Below, in pieces: positions 54,006 through 63,073 of a stretch of DNA of 64,000 bases. Made by a program: the position numbers and the translations under genes. Source of the DNA: a bacterium BMS3Abin06 (GTDB taxonomy: Bacteria; Nitrospirota; Thermodesulfovibrionia; UBA6902); assembly GCA_002897895.1 (NCBI GenBank), contig BDSY01000019.1, positions 1 through 64,000 of the forward strand, read 5' to 3'. Each line of letters opens with the position of its first letter. Within the stretch, counting starts at the first letter, position 1. The notes below the pieces were generated by a model, which saw only the letters and a program-made list of their open reading frames with translations, searched no databases and was not told where the DNA came from.

Positions 54006-54605
54006 CTATTTACGCCTGCGCATCAGGCAGGCCCAGCCCCGGGGCGCTTCCGGAAGGTTTGTGTCCAGGTAAATAACTTTAAGGGAAATAATTTCAAACC
54101 GGGATTCAACCGCTGATGCAATATCAAAAACAGATCTTCTTGGCGGTCCATGTTCACGCTCTGCCCCATCCGTACTGCCAATGATACTGAACCAGTATCC
54201 ATGAGGTTTCAGGTGGTTCCGGATGATCTCAACCAGATGTGACCTTTCTTCCGGCAGATCAAAGATATGAAAACAGCCGCGGTCGAATACAAAATCAAAA
54301 GGGCCCGGTGGAATCTTATCCTTCAGGACGTCTGCAACAATAAATTCAATCCGGACGCCGGCATCTGCGGCTTTCCTGCGTGCAATCTCTACAGCAGTAG
54401 GAGAAATATCCATGGCTGTTATTTTAAATCCCTGTCTGGCCAGCCAGACTGCATCACTGCCTGCGCCTGCTCCGAGCTCCAGTACGGAACACGGCGGGAT
54501 AGAGTGTTCTTTTATTACCTGCTCCAGGTTTTTATCATGCTTGCCTGTGTCCCAGGGCAGGTCACCCTTCCTGTATCGTTCTTCAAAGTCTTTTGTCTTG
54601 CTCAT
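54006..54605 (-). CDS. Class I SAM-dependent methyltransferase (TehB/TPMT-like), 199 aa
   Basis: The protein begins with FEERYRKGDLPWDTGKHDKNL, the WD block typical of TehB/thiopurine-type methyltransferases. SAM motif I VLELGAGAGSDAVWLA is at residues 41-56, and FDFVFDRGCFHIF is motif IV-like. It may methylate small thiols or metalloids. It is 47 bp from the TerB-like gene on the same strand, so both may take part in a detoxification or stress response. Confidence 0.88.
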   Translation of the reverse strand: MSKTKDFEERYRKGDLPWDTGKHDKNLEQVIKEHSIPPCSVLELGAGAGSDAVWLARQGFKITAMDISPTAVEIARRKAADAGVRIEFIVADVLKDKIPPGPFDFVFDRGCFHIFDLPEERSHLVEIIRNHLKPHGYWFSIIGSTDGAEREHGPPRRSVFDIASAVESRFEIISLKVIYLDTNLPEAPRGWACLMRRRK

Positions 54606-55012
54606 CTTATAACCGGCCTTTTTCTTTGACGGATTCTTTCAAATGTTATTTTGTCAGGTATTTTGAATGATATTTGCATTCAGAAAATCCTTTGATTTTT
54701 TTAATCATAACATAAAAAGCCTCTCACCATCCCGCTCTTGCTATTATTACTCCCTGTTGTCTGAATCACAGGAGGGAAGATAATTTTTATTGCAAAGCGA
54801 GCTGTTATATGTTATATTGATTATATCAACTCTTAGTGAAATCAAACTATTTTTATATAGATACATTCAACAATAATTTCGTATATTAAGACAGGAAAGC
54901 GAAAAAAAGATAAAAATTATTTTATCATTTTTCTGTTGGCGCTATTCCTTGATAAATTTTCAATAACATAAGACAGTGTGTCTGTAAATATCATAAGGGG
55001 GGGTAAAAAACA
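54606..55012. other. 407 bp gene-free leader before the PEP-CTERM gene
   Basis: The region contains a small hairpin near 54907-54927 (GATAAAA/TTTTATC). A sigma-54-like TGGCGC...TTGA at 54937 was tested and rejected on spacing. I see no other structure and no coding frame. Confidence 0.4.
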
Positions 55013-55681
55013 ATGAGGTCTAAACGAATTTTTTTAACAACCATTTTGGCTGTAGCTTTTCTGTTCCTGCCGGTAATAGCAGGCGCTGACACAGTTCCCT
55101 GGTTATCCGAGCAATATACTGCAATCGCGAGGGGTGAGAGTAGTACGGACACGCAATATGGGCCACCACTTCCGGTAAGTGCTTCTGAAGCCTATAATTC
55201 ATCCGGTTATATAAATGAAATCACCAGCACCATCACAAGTTCTGACATGAATATAAACGGCTATCTGGATTACTGGTCTGAAGTTGGTGCGTCGGCAGAA
55301 TTTTCAGGAACATATACAGCAACCTCGACCAATCCTTTATTCATTTTTACTTATTCTCTGACATCTGTCTCCTCTGACGCCGCCGTTAGTTATTGGCTAT
55401 ATGTTAATGATCTGACTGATGGTACAAGTCTCTATAATTCCGGATTATCTCTCAGTAACGATCCAATATCTATAATTGTTTCTACAACACCTGGAAATGA
55501 AATTTCGGTTGATTTTGGAGTATCCGCTGATGTTGCCTCTCACATTGGTGCAGCGAGTTTCGATACAACACTGGCCTACAGTACAGCCGTGGCCCCCGAG
55601 CCGATAAGTTCTATTTTATTTATTGCCGGCGGAACACTATTAGCAGGAAGGCGATACTTTAAAAGAAACAGGAGAGCATAG
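55013..55681 (+). CDS. PEP-CTERM sorting-domain protein, 222 aa
   Basis: An N-terminal signal peptide (residues 1-26, cleavage near AGA-DT) is followed by a serine/threonine-rich exported domain. The C-terminal sorting signal is APEPISSILFIAGGTLLAGRR, i.e. PEP, a hydrophobic segment and a basic tail, the exosortase recognition signature. The protein is expected to be processed by an EpsH-type exosortase and displayed or incorporated into a surface matrix. No exosortase gene is in the window. Confidence 0.9.
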   Translation: MRSKRIFLTTILAVAFLFLPVIAGADTVPWLSEQYTAIARGESSTDTQYGPPLPVSASEAYNSSGYINEITSTITSSDMNINGYLDYWSEVGASAEFSGTYTATSTNPLFIFTYSLTSVSSDAAVSYWLYVNDLTDGTSLYNSGLSLSNDPISIIVSTTPGNEISVDFGVSADVASHIGAASFDTTLAYSTAVAPEPISSILFIAGGTLLAGRRYFKRNRRA

Positions 55682-55688
55682 TCTGGTA

Positions 55689-55729
55689 AGGGAAGGCTTT
55701 TTTAAGAGTCTCTAAAAGGGCCTTCCCTG
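55689..55729. terminator. Bidirectional hairpin terminator after the PEP-CTERM gene
   Basis: AGGGAAGGCTTTTTT on the left pairs with AAAAGGGCCTTCCCT on the right. The T and A runs are in the arms next to the loop, so the hairpin could terminate transcription from either side. Confidence 0.65.
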
Positions 55730-55786
55730 TCCCTTCCTGTTCTCTTACATATCTCCGTATCTCATACACTATTGTCTTTAGGAACT

Positions 55787-55825
55787 CTCCAATGTAATTA
55801 AAATTGAATATCAATTACATTGGAG
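55787..55825. terminator. Perfect 13 bp inverted repeat, possible terminator
   Basis: CTCCAATGTAATT at 55787-55799 and its complement at 55813-55825, with a 13 nt AT-rich loop. It lies between the PEP-CTERM gene and the nagA stop and could serve the minus-strand transcript. Confidence 0.5.
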
Positions 55826-55860
55826 TCTAATTGTATAAAAATAGCAATGGAGCGCAGAAG

Positions 55861-56736
55861 TTATGTGCTCCCCATCTGCAGATATCTTTCCGGATTTTCA
55901 GATATAGCCTTTAAAACAATCTCTTCATCCAGTCCCATGCGGATTAATCTCTCTGCTGATTCATTAATCGTCATGGCACCGCCGAGGAGTTTGTTTTCTT
56001 CATTGGTAATCCCGTGAGAAACGGACTCTGTCTTTGCATTTTTTACTGTGTCTGAAATAATGATTATTCTTTCAGGATTCTTTACTGAGAAAATAAACTC
56101 AATTATCTTTGGTTCAAGGTGGAAGGGATCGCCGATTACCTCAATATAAATATCTTTATTCATTAGCCCGAAGCCTGCAATGCCCGGTTCCCTGTGATGA
56201 ATGCCCCTCATTGCATTGAAGATATGAGTGATCCCCTTTGCACCTGCATGAAAACCGGCTTCTGCTTCGGAATATGTGGCATCCGAATGACCCATGCTTG
56301 CGATAATTCCCGTATCAGTTATGGTTTTAATAAGTTTTGTAGCTCCTTCAAGCTCCGGCGCAACAGTTATTATTTTTACTGCATCCTCGAATCCGTTAAT
56401 GATTTTTTGAAAATCTTTTTCATTCGGTTTAATGAATGAGCCTGCATGAAGCGCTCCGCACCTGGCAGGGTTAAGAAAGGGGCCTTCAAGATGAATACCG
56501 ATAATTTCTGCTTCTGCCTTCTGCTTTTTGCCTCCTGTTTTTTGAACTTCCATTGCCCTTTTAATTGCGAGCATATTCTCACGCATCGTTTCAACAGAGG
56601 AAGGGTATACGGTGGGAATAATTCCTGAAACTCCAATGCCTCCCTGTATTTCTGCGATTTGAAGTATCCGGTTTTCTGATGATGTTATCGTGTCAAAGCC
56701 GCCTATGCCGTGGGTATGGATATCAATAATTTTCAT
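55861..56736 (-). CDS. nagA: N-acetylglucosamine-6-phosphate deacetylase-like amidohydrolase, 291 aa
   Basis: Family NagA removes acetate from GlcNAc-6-P during amino-sugar recycling. Metal and substrate blocks are DIHTHGIGG (HxH), HLEGPFLN, GHSDATYSE, THIFNAMRG and ISDT. At 291 residues it lacks the N-terminal beta-sandwich of full NagA (about 380), so it is a short form. The ATG overlaps the stop of the upstream Fe-S gene by 4 nt, which is unusual partnering. Confidence 0.8.
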   Translation of the reverse strand: MKIIDIHTHGIGGFDTITSSENRILQIAEIQGGIGVSGIIPTVYPSSVETMRENMLAIKRAMEVQKTGGKKQKAEAEIIGIHLEGPFLNPARCGALHAGSFIKPNEKDFQKIINGFEDAVKIITVAPELEGATKLIKTITDTGIIASMGHSDATYSEAEAGFHAGAKGITHIFNAMRGIHHREPGIAGFGLMNKDIYIEVIGDPFHLEPKIIEFIFSVKNPERIIIISDTVKNAKTESVSHGITNEENKLLGGAMTINESAERLIRMGLDEEIVLKAISENPERYLQMGST

Positions 56737-58112
56737 GGTGTTATGATACCACTGAGGGCCGGGTTTGCTTCTGCCGGTTTTTTTCCGTTTCCGCCCCCGA
56801 TGGATTTCCTGTCAAGAACCAGCGCGTTTGCAACGAGATTTACAAGCTGGGTAACCTTCATCCCAAGCTTGTAGTGGCCTATGAGATCGGCCAGCCCGTC
56901 AACACAGTTATGGCAGGATGTAACGACGATATTCGCGCCTGTTGCATTGAGCTGGTCCGCTTTGATCTTGCCTGATTTAAGGCGTCTCTCTCTGTATTCA
57001 GGCATTGACATGGCTCCGCCGCCGCCGGTGCAGCAGTAATTTTCAGCGCGGTTCGGGTACATTTCCCTGAAATCCTTGACTACAAGGCTGAGGAGCTCTC
57101 GCGGCTCTTCAGTCATACCGCAGCTTCTCGCATTGTTGCAGGAATCGTGAAATGTATATATCCCGGGGTTTTTTGATTTGTCGACTTTTATCTTTCCCTC
57201 TTTGATGTATCTCAGCATGGTGATGACAGAGCTTTCTATCTCGAAATCATTGATATCTCTTTTGCCCCAGTTGGGGCCTTCACACCGTGTTGACCTGTAA
57301 CCGTGTCCGCATTCGGAAATAACAAGTCTCTTTCCCCTGAGTTCCTCAATTTTATCATAAATGCGGTTTGCAACAGCGCCGCCCAGATCATCGTCTCCGT
57401 TAAAGAGAGCGAAGTTCGTCATATCCCATCCCTCGCCCGGCATGGTCCAGTCTTCTCCTGCTGCATAAAAAATCTTTGCGGCATCCAGGATCGACCTCGG
57501 ATCGTGCTTAACTTCACGGGGATTGATTGTGTAGACTATATTTGCATCCATCCTGTCTACCGGGATCTTTGCAGCCGGATCGTTCATCTCTTCCTGAAGC
57601 TCCTCTTCCTGCCATTCAATCGTTTCAAGATAATCTTCCCTGAGAATGCCCATCTGGTTTCCGATTTCCCACTGCTCTTTAGCCACATGTGCGATGCCTT
57701 CCGGCATAATGCCTACATGCACGAGAAGACCTCTTGCCATCCTGTTGAACGTTGCAAGGTCAACGCCCATCGGGCAGTTGATTGAGCACCTCCTGCAGTT
57801 CGTGCATTTGCCGAAGACAGTATCTTTCAGCTCTTCCAGGTCCTTGTCGGTATAAACGCTTTTCGCCCCGACCCACCATGGAAATACCTTGCCGGTCCAG
57901 TCATAATGGCTCTTAAAAAGCTTCCTGATCCGGTCTGCTTTATATGCCGGCGCATATGTGGGATCATCGGGATTTGCAAGGACATAATGGCATGAATCCG
58001 TACACATGCCGCAGTGGACACACGCGGCAAGTGACCCGACTATCTGACGCGTCAATTTTTTGCCCATTCTCTCAATTACCTTCTCTGCTTTATGTGATCT
58101 TTCACTGCTCAT
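56733..58112 (-). CDS. HdrD/DsrK/TmcB-like iron-sulfur oxidoreductase with CCG domain, 459 aa
   Basis: Two [4Fe-4S] ferredoxin-like sites, CVHCGMCTDSCHY and CTNCRRCSINCP, lie in the first 125 residues. The C-terminal CCG domain has HDSCNNARSCG, then NYCCTGGGG, and the closing CHNC, the signature of heterodisulfide reductase-type catalytic iron-sulfur clusters. It is encoded next to a NarI/DsrM-like membrane subunit (next entry). Such pairs exchange electrons between quinone and a cytoplasmic thiol or disulfide substrate. The exact assignment (Dsr, Tmc or Hdr) is not possible from this alone. Overlaps nagA by 4 nt. Confidence 0.88.
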   Translation of the reverse strand: MSSERSHKAEKVIERMGKKLTRQIVGSLAACVHCGMCTDSCHYVLANPDDPTYAPAYKADRIRKLFKSHYDWTGKVFPWWVGAKSVYTDKDLEELKDTVFGKCTNCRRCSINCPMGVDLATFNRMARGLLVHVGIMPEGIAHVAKEQWEIGNQMGILREDYLETIEWQEEELQEEMNDPAAKIPVDRMDANIVYTINPREVKHDPRSILDAAKIFYAAGEDWTMPGEGWDMTNFALFNGDDDLGGAVANRIYDKIEELRGKRLVISECGHGYRSTRCEGPNWGKRDINDFEIESSVITMLRYIKEGKIKVDKSKNPGIYTFHDSCNNARSCGMTEEPRELLSLVVKDFREMYPNRAENYCCTGGGGAMSMPEYRERRLKSGKIKADQLNATGANIVVTSCHNCVDGLADLIGHYKLGMKVTQLVNLVANALVLDRKSIGGGNGKKPAEANPALSGIITP

Positions 58113-58147
58113 TTAAACCTCCGGTATTTTATTTGTTTGATAATTCA

Positions 58148-58837
58148 TTATTTGCCTGTTTGATAAGCCGGCTTCTTCCTGATTGGATAAACCCCTCTCC
58201 GTCCAAAATGTTTCCCAAGGTAAAACCTTGTGAAGGGGTAGTAGAGATAATGCGATATCTTGCTGAAAGGGACGTATACCAGGAAGAAAGCGGTCAGGAT
58301 AAAATAGGCCAGCAGGATGCCTTCTCCCCCGGAAATGTCATTCGGCGCTGCCAGGAATGCAAACGCAAACCATGCGGTCAGGAGTATCAGAGAGAAATAA
58401 TCGTCGGGTGAACTTATGGCGCGGATATAGGTGTCTGATAATCTCCGGATGATGCGCATGACTCCAACTACAAAAGCGGCCCCGGTCAGTACCTGAAGCA
58501 GAGCCGCAAATCCGGATGAATCAAGAAGCCCCGGGCTGTAAGGAATGATAAATGAAAGTGAAATTGAAGCAACCACACCCAGATGGAAGATGACGAACTG
58601 GGCATACATAAGCGGTCTGGTTCGTGTGCTCTCCATGTCCCACGGCCTGACAATGTTTGCCAAAGAATATCTGCTGCCTTTTTTGGGGTTCGTATCTCCC
58701 AGTCCGGTTGGGGGCTGGCGCTCTTTTGCGAGGGTAAACCCGAGATACCACCTGATCCTGAAAAAATAAATGGTTGCCATAAATAAAAGGGCAACTTCCT
58801 GCAGTGTGTGTTCTGAAAAATGTAATAATTGGCTCAT
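58148..58837 (-). CDS. NarI/DsrM/TmcC-like membrane subunit, 229 aa
   Basis: This is an integral membrane protein with about five hydrophobic segments. Histidine and basic residues occur near the ends of the helices (LLHFSEHTLQEVALLF near the start, SKISHYLYYPFTRFYLG near the end), consistent with heme b binding in the NarI superfamily. It is 35 bp upstream of the CCG-domain gene in the operon, so it is the membrane partner that exchanges electrons with quinone. No cytochrome c subunit is adjacent. Confidence 0.8.
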   Translation of the reverse strand: MSQLLHFSEHTLQEVALLFMATIYFFRIRWYLGFTLAKERQPPTGLGDTNPKKGSRYSLANIVRPWDMESTRTRPLMYAQFVIFHLGVVASISLSFIIPYSPGLLDSSGFAALLQVLTGAAFVVGVMRIIRRLSDTYIRAISSPDDYFSLILLTAWFAFAFLAAPNDISGGEGILLAYFILTAFFLVYVPFSKISHYLYYPFTRFYLGKHFGRRGVYPIRKKPAYQTGK

Positions 58838-58849
58838 GGCTGCTCCTTT

Positions 58850-59377
58850 TTAATTTAATTTATCAAGTTCCGCCTGGATCGGCTTGTATTCTCTATTGTC
58901 CAGGGCACAAATGACAACGTCTTTGATCGATGAGCCGTTTTTCAGATGTCCGGCAATTGTCTGCACGGTAATTCTGGCGCTCACATCCAGAGGCACTCCG
59001 TAAAACCCGGCTCCCATCGGTGGAAATGCAATGCTCCGCACACCCTTTTCTTCAGCGCATTTCAGGGCGTTTATGATCGTGTTTTTCAATTTCTCCTCTG
59101 TGCTTCCCTCCTGGAATTTGGGACCGTTTGCGTGAATGATAAATTTGGACTTCATGTTTCCCGCAGATGTTGCCACTGCGCCGGTCACTTTTAATGGTCC
59201 CAGACCTTCAAGCTCCTTTCGTATCGAGGGCCCGCCTCTGAGGGCGATTGCCGTTCCGAAGCCGGAGCCCAGTTTAAGGTCATCATTGGCGTAAAACACG
59301 AATGCATCGAGATCGAGATTGGTGAGGTCTCCCTTCATTACACTCAATCTGTTTTCATTGATCTTTTTTTTGTGCAT
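58850..59377 (-). CDS. Macro-domain protein, 175 aa
   Basis: The macro-domain pattern is clear: VMKGDLTNLDLDAFVFYANDDLKLGSGFGTAIALRGGPSI, and SIAFPPMGAGFYGVPLDVSA. Such proteins bind or hydrolyse ADP-ribose and its derivatives. It lies 12 nt upstream of the NarI-like gene on the same strand, so it heads this operon. Its role with the redox pair is unknown. Confidence 0.88.
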   Translation of the reverse strand: MHKKKINENRLSVMKGDLTNLDLDAFVFYANDDLKLGSGFGTAIALRGGPSIRKELEGLGPLKVTGAVATSAGNMKSKFIIHANGPKFQEGSTEEKLKNTIINALKCAEEKGVRSIAFPPMGAGFYGVPLDVSARITVQTIAGHLKNGSSIKDVVICALDNREYKPIQAELDKLN

Positions 59378-59540
59378 TATTGCATCTCCTTGACTATTTA
59401 AGATTTAATAGACTGTATTGGACTCATTTGCAATTTCTTTTATTTATTTATCGGCTTTTTTATTTTTTTTATAAATTTGAGACTACGCAGCGGTCTCTGC
59501 CGCAGGCACCTTATGCGGGGCATTACTCCTTAATGTTAAA

Positions 59541-60299
59541 ATGATATCCGGTGATATGAGAGAGCAAATAAATTCAGGCAAGTGGACGGAAGAGGAATTG
59601 GATATTCTTCTGAAAGAATCCTCCGGTATAAGTGATCCGGGAGAACGGATAGACTTTCTCTCAAAACAATTTCTGAAAATAAAATATCAGGAATCTACAT
59701 TAATCGGTGATATAAATACGCATGAGGTTTTTGTTATTAACCTTGAAGGAGTCGACTGTTTCACATTTATTGAATATATCGAGGCGATGAGGAGGTCGGG
59801 GTCCTTTAATGAATTCAGGGAAAACCTGAGGAAAGTGAGATACCTCTCAGGCAGGATTGCCTTTGAAAACAGAAACCATTTCTTTACTGACTGGAAGGCA
59901 TTCAATCCGGATTTCGTGGTTGATATCACAAAATATATAAGCAGTGGAAAAAGCAAAGAGGTCAGCAAAATACTGAACAAAAGAGATGACGGAACACTTT
60001 TTCTTCCCGGTCTTTCCTGCAGACTGCGCGGGCTTACGTATATCCCTTCAATATATGTTGATGATGCGGTTATTGAAAAGTTAAAAACAGGTGACTATGC
60101 CGGGATATATTCTGAAACAGGGGGGCTCGATGTATCACATGTCGGGATTATAATCAGGGAACAAAATGCAGTTAAATTAAGGCATGCCTCTTCGGTGGGA
60201 AAATACATGGAGGTAGTAGATGAGGATTTCAAGGATTACCAGGAGGCTAAACCGGGAATTATCGTGTTAAGGCCAAGGGGGATGCAGGGGGGATCTTAG
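59541..60299 (+). CDS. DUF1460 NlpC/P60-like peptidoglycan amidase, 252 aa
   Basis: This protein has the DUF1460 block VDCFTFIEYIEAM (catalytic Cys near residue 72) and DVSHVGIII followed by LRHASS, providing the His for a Cys-His site. Characterised relatives are amidases that cleave cell-wall muropeptides. No signal peptide is visible, which suggests cytoplasmic recycling. The ampG gene follows by 9 nt. That supports use on imported muropeptides. Confidence 0.85.
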   Translation: MISGDMREQINSGKWTEEELDILLKESSGISDPGERIDFLSKQFLKIKYQESTLIGDINTHEVFVINLEGVDCFTFIEYIEAMRRSGSFNEFRENLRKVRYLSGRIAFENRNHFFTDWKAFNPDFVVDITKYISSGKSKEVSKILNKRDDGTLFLPGLSCRLRGLTYIPSIYVDDAVIEKLKTGDYAGIYSETGGLDVSHVGIIIREQNAVKLRHASSVGKYMEVVDEDFKDYQEAKPGIIVLRPRGMQGGS

Positions 60300-60308
60300 G
60301 ATAAATAT

Positions 60309-61535
60309 ATGCAACATTCAATGATTAAAACAATCTTCAGCCGGCGTATGCTGGTTTCGTTTATCATGGGCTTTGCCTGCGGCCTGCCCCTGCTTTTGAC
60401 AAAAGGCGTGTTACAGGCATGGATGAAAAAGGAAGGGATAGATCTGTCTTTGATTGGATTGACAAACCTGCTTGCCATTCCTTATTCAATAAAGTTTCTA
60501 TGGGCACCTTTCCTTGACCGTTATTCGATTTCTTTTTTCGGCAGGAGAAGAGGCTGGCTGCTGATTGCACAACTTGCACTCATGCTTTCAATTGCCGCTA
60601 TGGGACTCAGCAACCCGAAGAACACCCCTATATTGTTAGTTTTGGCAGCGCTTACGGTAACTTTTTTCAGCGCATCCCAGGATATTGTAGTGGACGCATA
60701 CCGGAGGGAAGACCTTGCTGATGAAGAGCTTGGCTTAGGCTCAGCCTTATATGTATTAGGGTATCGTACAGGTATGCTGCTTGCTTCCGGCGGCGGCCTT
60801 ATCATGGCTGACTATGTGTCATTTAATACAGTCTACCTCATTATAGCAGCTTGTATGTTGCCGGCGATAATCACTACCCTTATGACGCCGGAACCTCATA
60901 TTACTGCAATCCCGAAGACTATCAGGGAAGCGGTTATTGATCCTTTAGTTGAATATTTCAGCCGCCGGGGGGCGTTATGGATATTGGCCTTTATACTTAT
61001 GTATAAAATAGGCGATATAATGGCAAGCAATATAACGACTCCTTTTTATATGGAGATGGGTTTCTCCCTGACGGAGATCGGCGCTATTACGAAGTTGCTG
61101 GGTTTCTGGGCTATTATTGCAGGCGCCTCAATCGGCGGTGTTATCATGCTTCGTATAGGAATCAACCGCTCTCTCTGGGTATTCGGCATTCTTCAGGCGA
61201 TATCAACAGCAGGTTTCGCTGTTCTTGCGCGTATTGGGCACAGTATCCCCGGACTTGCTGCAGTCATAGGTTTTGAAAACCTCAGCGCCGGCATGGGCAC
61301 TGCAGCATTCATGGCATTCATGGCAAGCATTACCAATAAAAAATTTACTGCAACGCAGTACGCACTCTTAACAAGCTTTATGGCATTCGGCAGGGATGTA
61401 CTTTCAGCTCCAACCGGCTTCCTTGCAAAGCACATGGGTTGGGAAAACTTTTTTATAGGCTGCGTCCTGATCGCCATTCCCGGCATGCTGCTCTTGCTGA
61501 AATTTGCACCGTGGAATTCAAAAGAGGGTTTTTGA
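60309..61535 (+). CDS. ampG: AmpG-like muropeptide MFS permease, 408 aa
   Basis: This is an MFS transporter with 12 membrane segments. The AmpG patterns MGFACGLPLLLTKGVLQAWMKKEGI, ASQDIVVDAYR and GENLSAGMGTAAFMAFMA-like blocks are present. It moves GlcNAc-anhMurNAc peptides from periplasm to cytoplasm. A DUF1460 amidase gene precedes it by 9 nt, so import and hydrolysis are probably one operon. It converges on the MCE gene. Confidence 0.92.
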   Translation: MQHSMIKTIFSRRMLVSFIMGFACGLPLLLTKGVLQAWMKKEGIDLSLIGLTNLLAIPYSIKFLWAPFLDRYSISFFGRRRGWLLIAQLALMLSIAAMGLSNPKNTPILLVLAALTVTFFSASQDIVVDAYRREDLADEELGLGSALYVLGYRTGMLLASGGGLIMADYVSFNTVYLIIAACMLPAIITTLMTPEPHITAIPKTIREAVIDPLVEYFSRRGALWILAFILMYKIGDIMASNITTPFYMEMGFSLTEIGAITKLLGFWAIIAGASIGGVIMLRIGINRSLWVFGILQAISTAGFAVLARIGHSIPGLAAVIGFENLSAGMGTAAFMAFMASITNKKFTATQYALLTSFMAFGRDVLSAPTGFLAKHMGWENFFIGCVLIAIPGMLLLLKFAPWNSKEGF

Positions 61536-61597
61536 CGGGATTTCACAGGTTGCCGGGGTATCAAGGCCATAGAGAAAGAAATCAAAAAAGGCCTGAA

Positions 61598-63073
61598 TCA
61601 CTGCAATGATATACTGGCCGATTTTCCAAAAATGTATTTAAAGTCTTCATCTTCAAATTTTATCCCGGCGCCGACATATACCCCTCTGCGGTTGGAATTC
61701 AACAGGTTATCAATACCGCCGCTGACAAAAATGAATTTAAAAATTCTATAATCAACCCCTATTCTTGCATGTGCCCTGTCTGCCTCCACTTCTTTGTCAT
61801 TGAGGTCCCAGATATCAAGTTTTATTCTGCCGCTGTCATTATTGAAAAAATAGTCCGATCCAAATCCGAAAGTGTTTTCCATCAGCCCGATTCTCAGGGC
61901 CAGATCATCAAATCTCTTTGCAAATTGCGCTGTAAATTCAAGCTTGCTTTCAATTCTCTCTTCGGTTGTTTTGGAACCGTTTATTATTGTCTCGATTGTA
62001 TCTACCGACCCTTTCGGGTCAGAAACAACTCCAAGTATATAATACTTATCCCTTCTTGGCTGCAAGGTCAGATCAAAATAACCCTTCCACTTAGATTCAC
62101 CGGTATTGTATTCACTATGGAAATCCATAAAAGTCCTCAGGCGGCCGACAACATCAAGCGACTTGCTTGCTTCTATTGAGACCTTTGTCAATGAGTCGTA
62201 AAGCTCGCCATCCTTTAAAAGTTTCCCTAATGTGCCTTCTCCCCTCTCTAACTTCCGGGCAATAGTGCTTGCTGATGCTGAAGCAGTTCTGATATTCTCC
62301 ATGCTCTCTTTAAATGCATATCTGTTTTCTACAATCACCTCGTTCAGTCCACTCGCGGCATTGTTCAGGTTATCAATAAGCTCCGGGCCTTTATCGCCTA
62401 ATTTCTTTGCCACCTTTCTTATGTCATCCATAAGTCCCGGACCTTTATCACTGAGAGCTTCCGTGAAATCTTCAAGCTGAGCAATGACCCGCTGCAAAGG
62501 CTCTTTGTTTACTGTTGAAATTTCCCGGAGATTCCCGGTAACGACTTTCAGGTTATTAATCGATTCCCTGATCTCCTCCCTTTGGGTCTCTCCGAATATA
62601 CTGTTAATATTTTTCGTCAAATCACTTATATAAACAGCGGCGGATGAAAGCTTATTCGCAAGCTCCCCAATATCAACGGAAGGCACGGTATTAGTTATCG
62701 TGTCCCCGTATTCAAGCACCGGTTTATCGGATGTACCTGTTGACAACGCAAGATACTTGTCGCCTAAAAGACCCGACATCCTCAAATACGCCTTTGCATT
62801 TCTGTATACCTTCACATCAGGATTCATCAGGAGTGTAAGTTTCGCCTTCCCGTCTTCAAGCCTGATTTTCTCTACTACCCCGGCCTCAACGCCTGCAACC
62901 TTGATTCGCGACTGTTCATCGAGGCCGCTTATGTCGTCAAACTCCACATAGAGCCTGTAACCCTTCTCCCATATAAGGGGCAGGCTGCCGACTTTAAAGG
63001 TCATGTAAGAAAGAAAAAATATAACTATTATCGCAAAGATTCCGACTTTCAGTTCCGTGGAAAAATTATTCAT
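61598..63073 (-). CDS. mlaD: MCE-family lipid transport protein (MlaD-like) with C-terminal beta-rich domain, 491 aa
   Basis: An N-terminal membrane anchor (residues 8-30) is followed by an MCE domain at about 38-115 (YRLYVEFDDISGLDEQSRIKVAGVEAGVVEKI). Helical repeats follow (KKLGDKGPELIDNL type, about 170-270), then a C-terminal region of about 170 residues with many alternating hydrophobic strands (YFDLTLQPRRDKYYILGVV, HARIGVDYRIFKFIFVSGG). That C-terminal part looks like an outer-membrane or beta-barrel-like module absent from E. coli MlaD. The ATG overlaps the ATPase stop by 4 nt. Confidence 0.88.
   Translation of the reverse strand: MNNFSTELKVGIFAIIVIFFLSYMTFKVGSLPLIWEKGYRLYVEFDDISGLDEQSRIKVAGVEAGVVEKIRLEDGKAKLTLLMNPDVKVYRNAKAYLRMSGLLGDKYLALSTGTSDKPVLEYGDTITNTVPSVDIGELANKLSSAAVYISDLTKNINSIFGETQREEIRESINNLKVVTGNLREISTVNKEPLQRVIAQLEDFTEALSDKGPGLMDDIRKVAKKLGDKGPELIDNLNNAASGLNEVIVENRYAFKESMENIRTASASASTIARKLERGEGTLGKLLKDGELYDSLTKVSIEASKSLDVVGRLRTFMDFHSEYNTGESKWKGYFDLTLQPRRDKYYILGVVSDPKGSVDTIETIINGSKTTEERIESKLEFTAQFAKRFDDLALRIGLMENTFGFGSDYFFNNDSGRIKLDIWDLNDKEVEADRAHARIGVDYRIFKFIFVSGGIDNLLNSNRRGVYVGAGIKFEDEDFKYIFGKSASISLQ

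Noticed and set aside
54937-54953. Sigma-54 promoter (TGGC...TTGA) before the PEP-CTERM gene
   Set aside because: The spacing between GG and GC positions does not fit, and the GC of the -12 element is missing.
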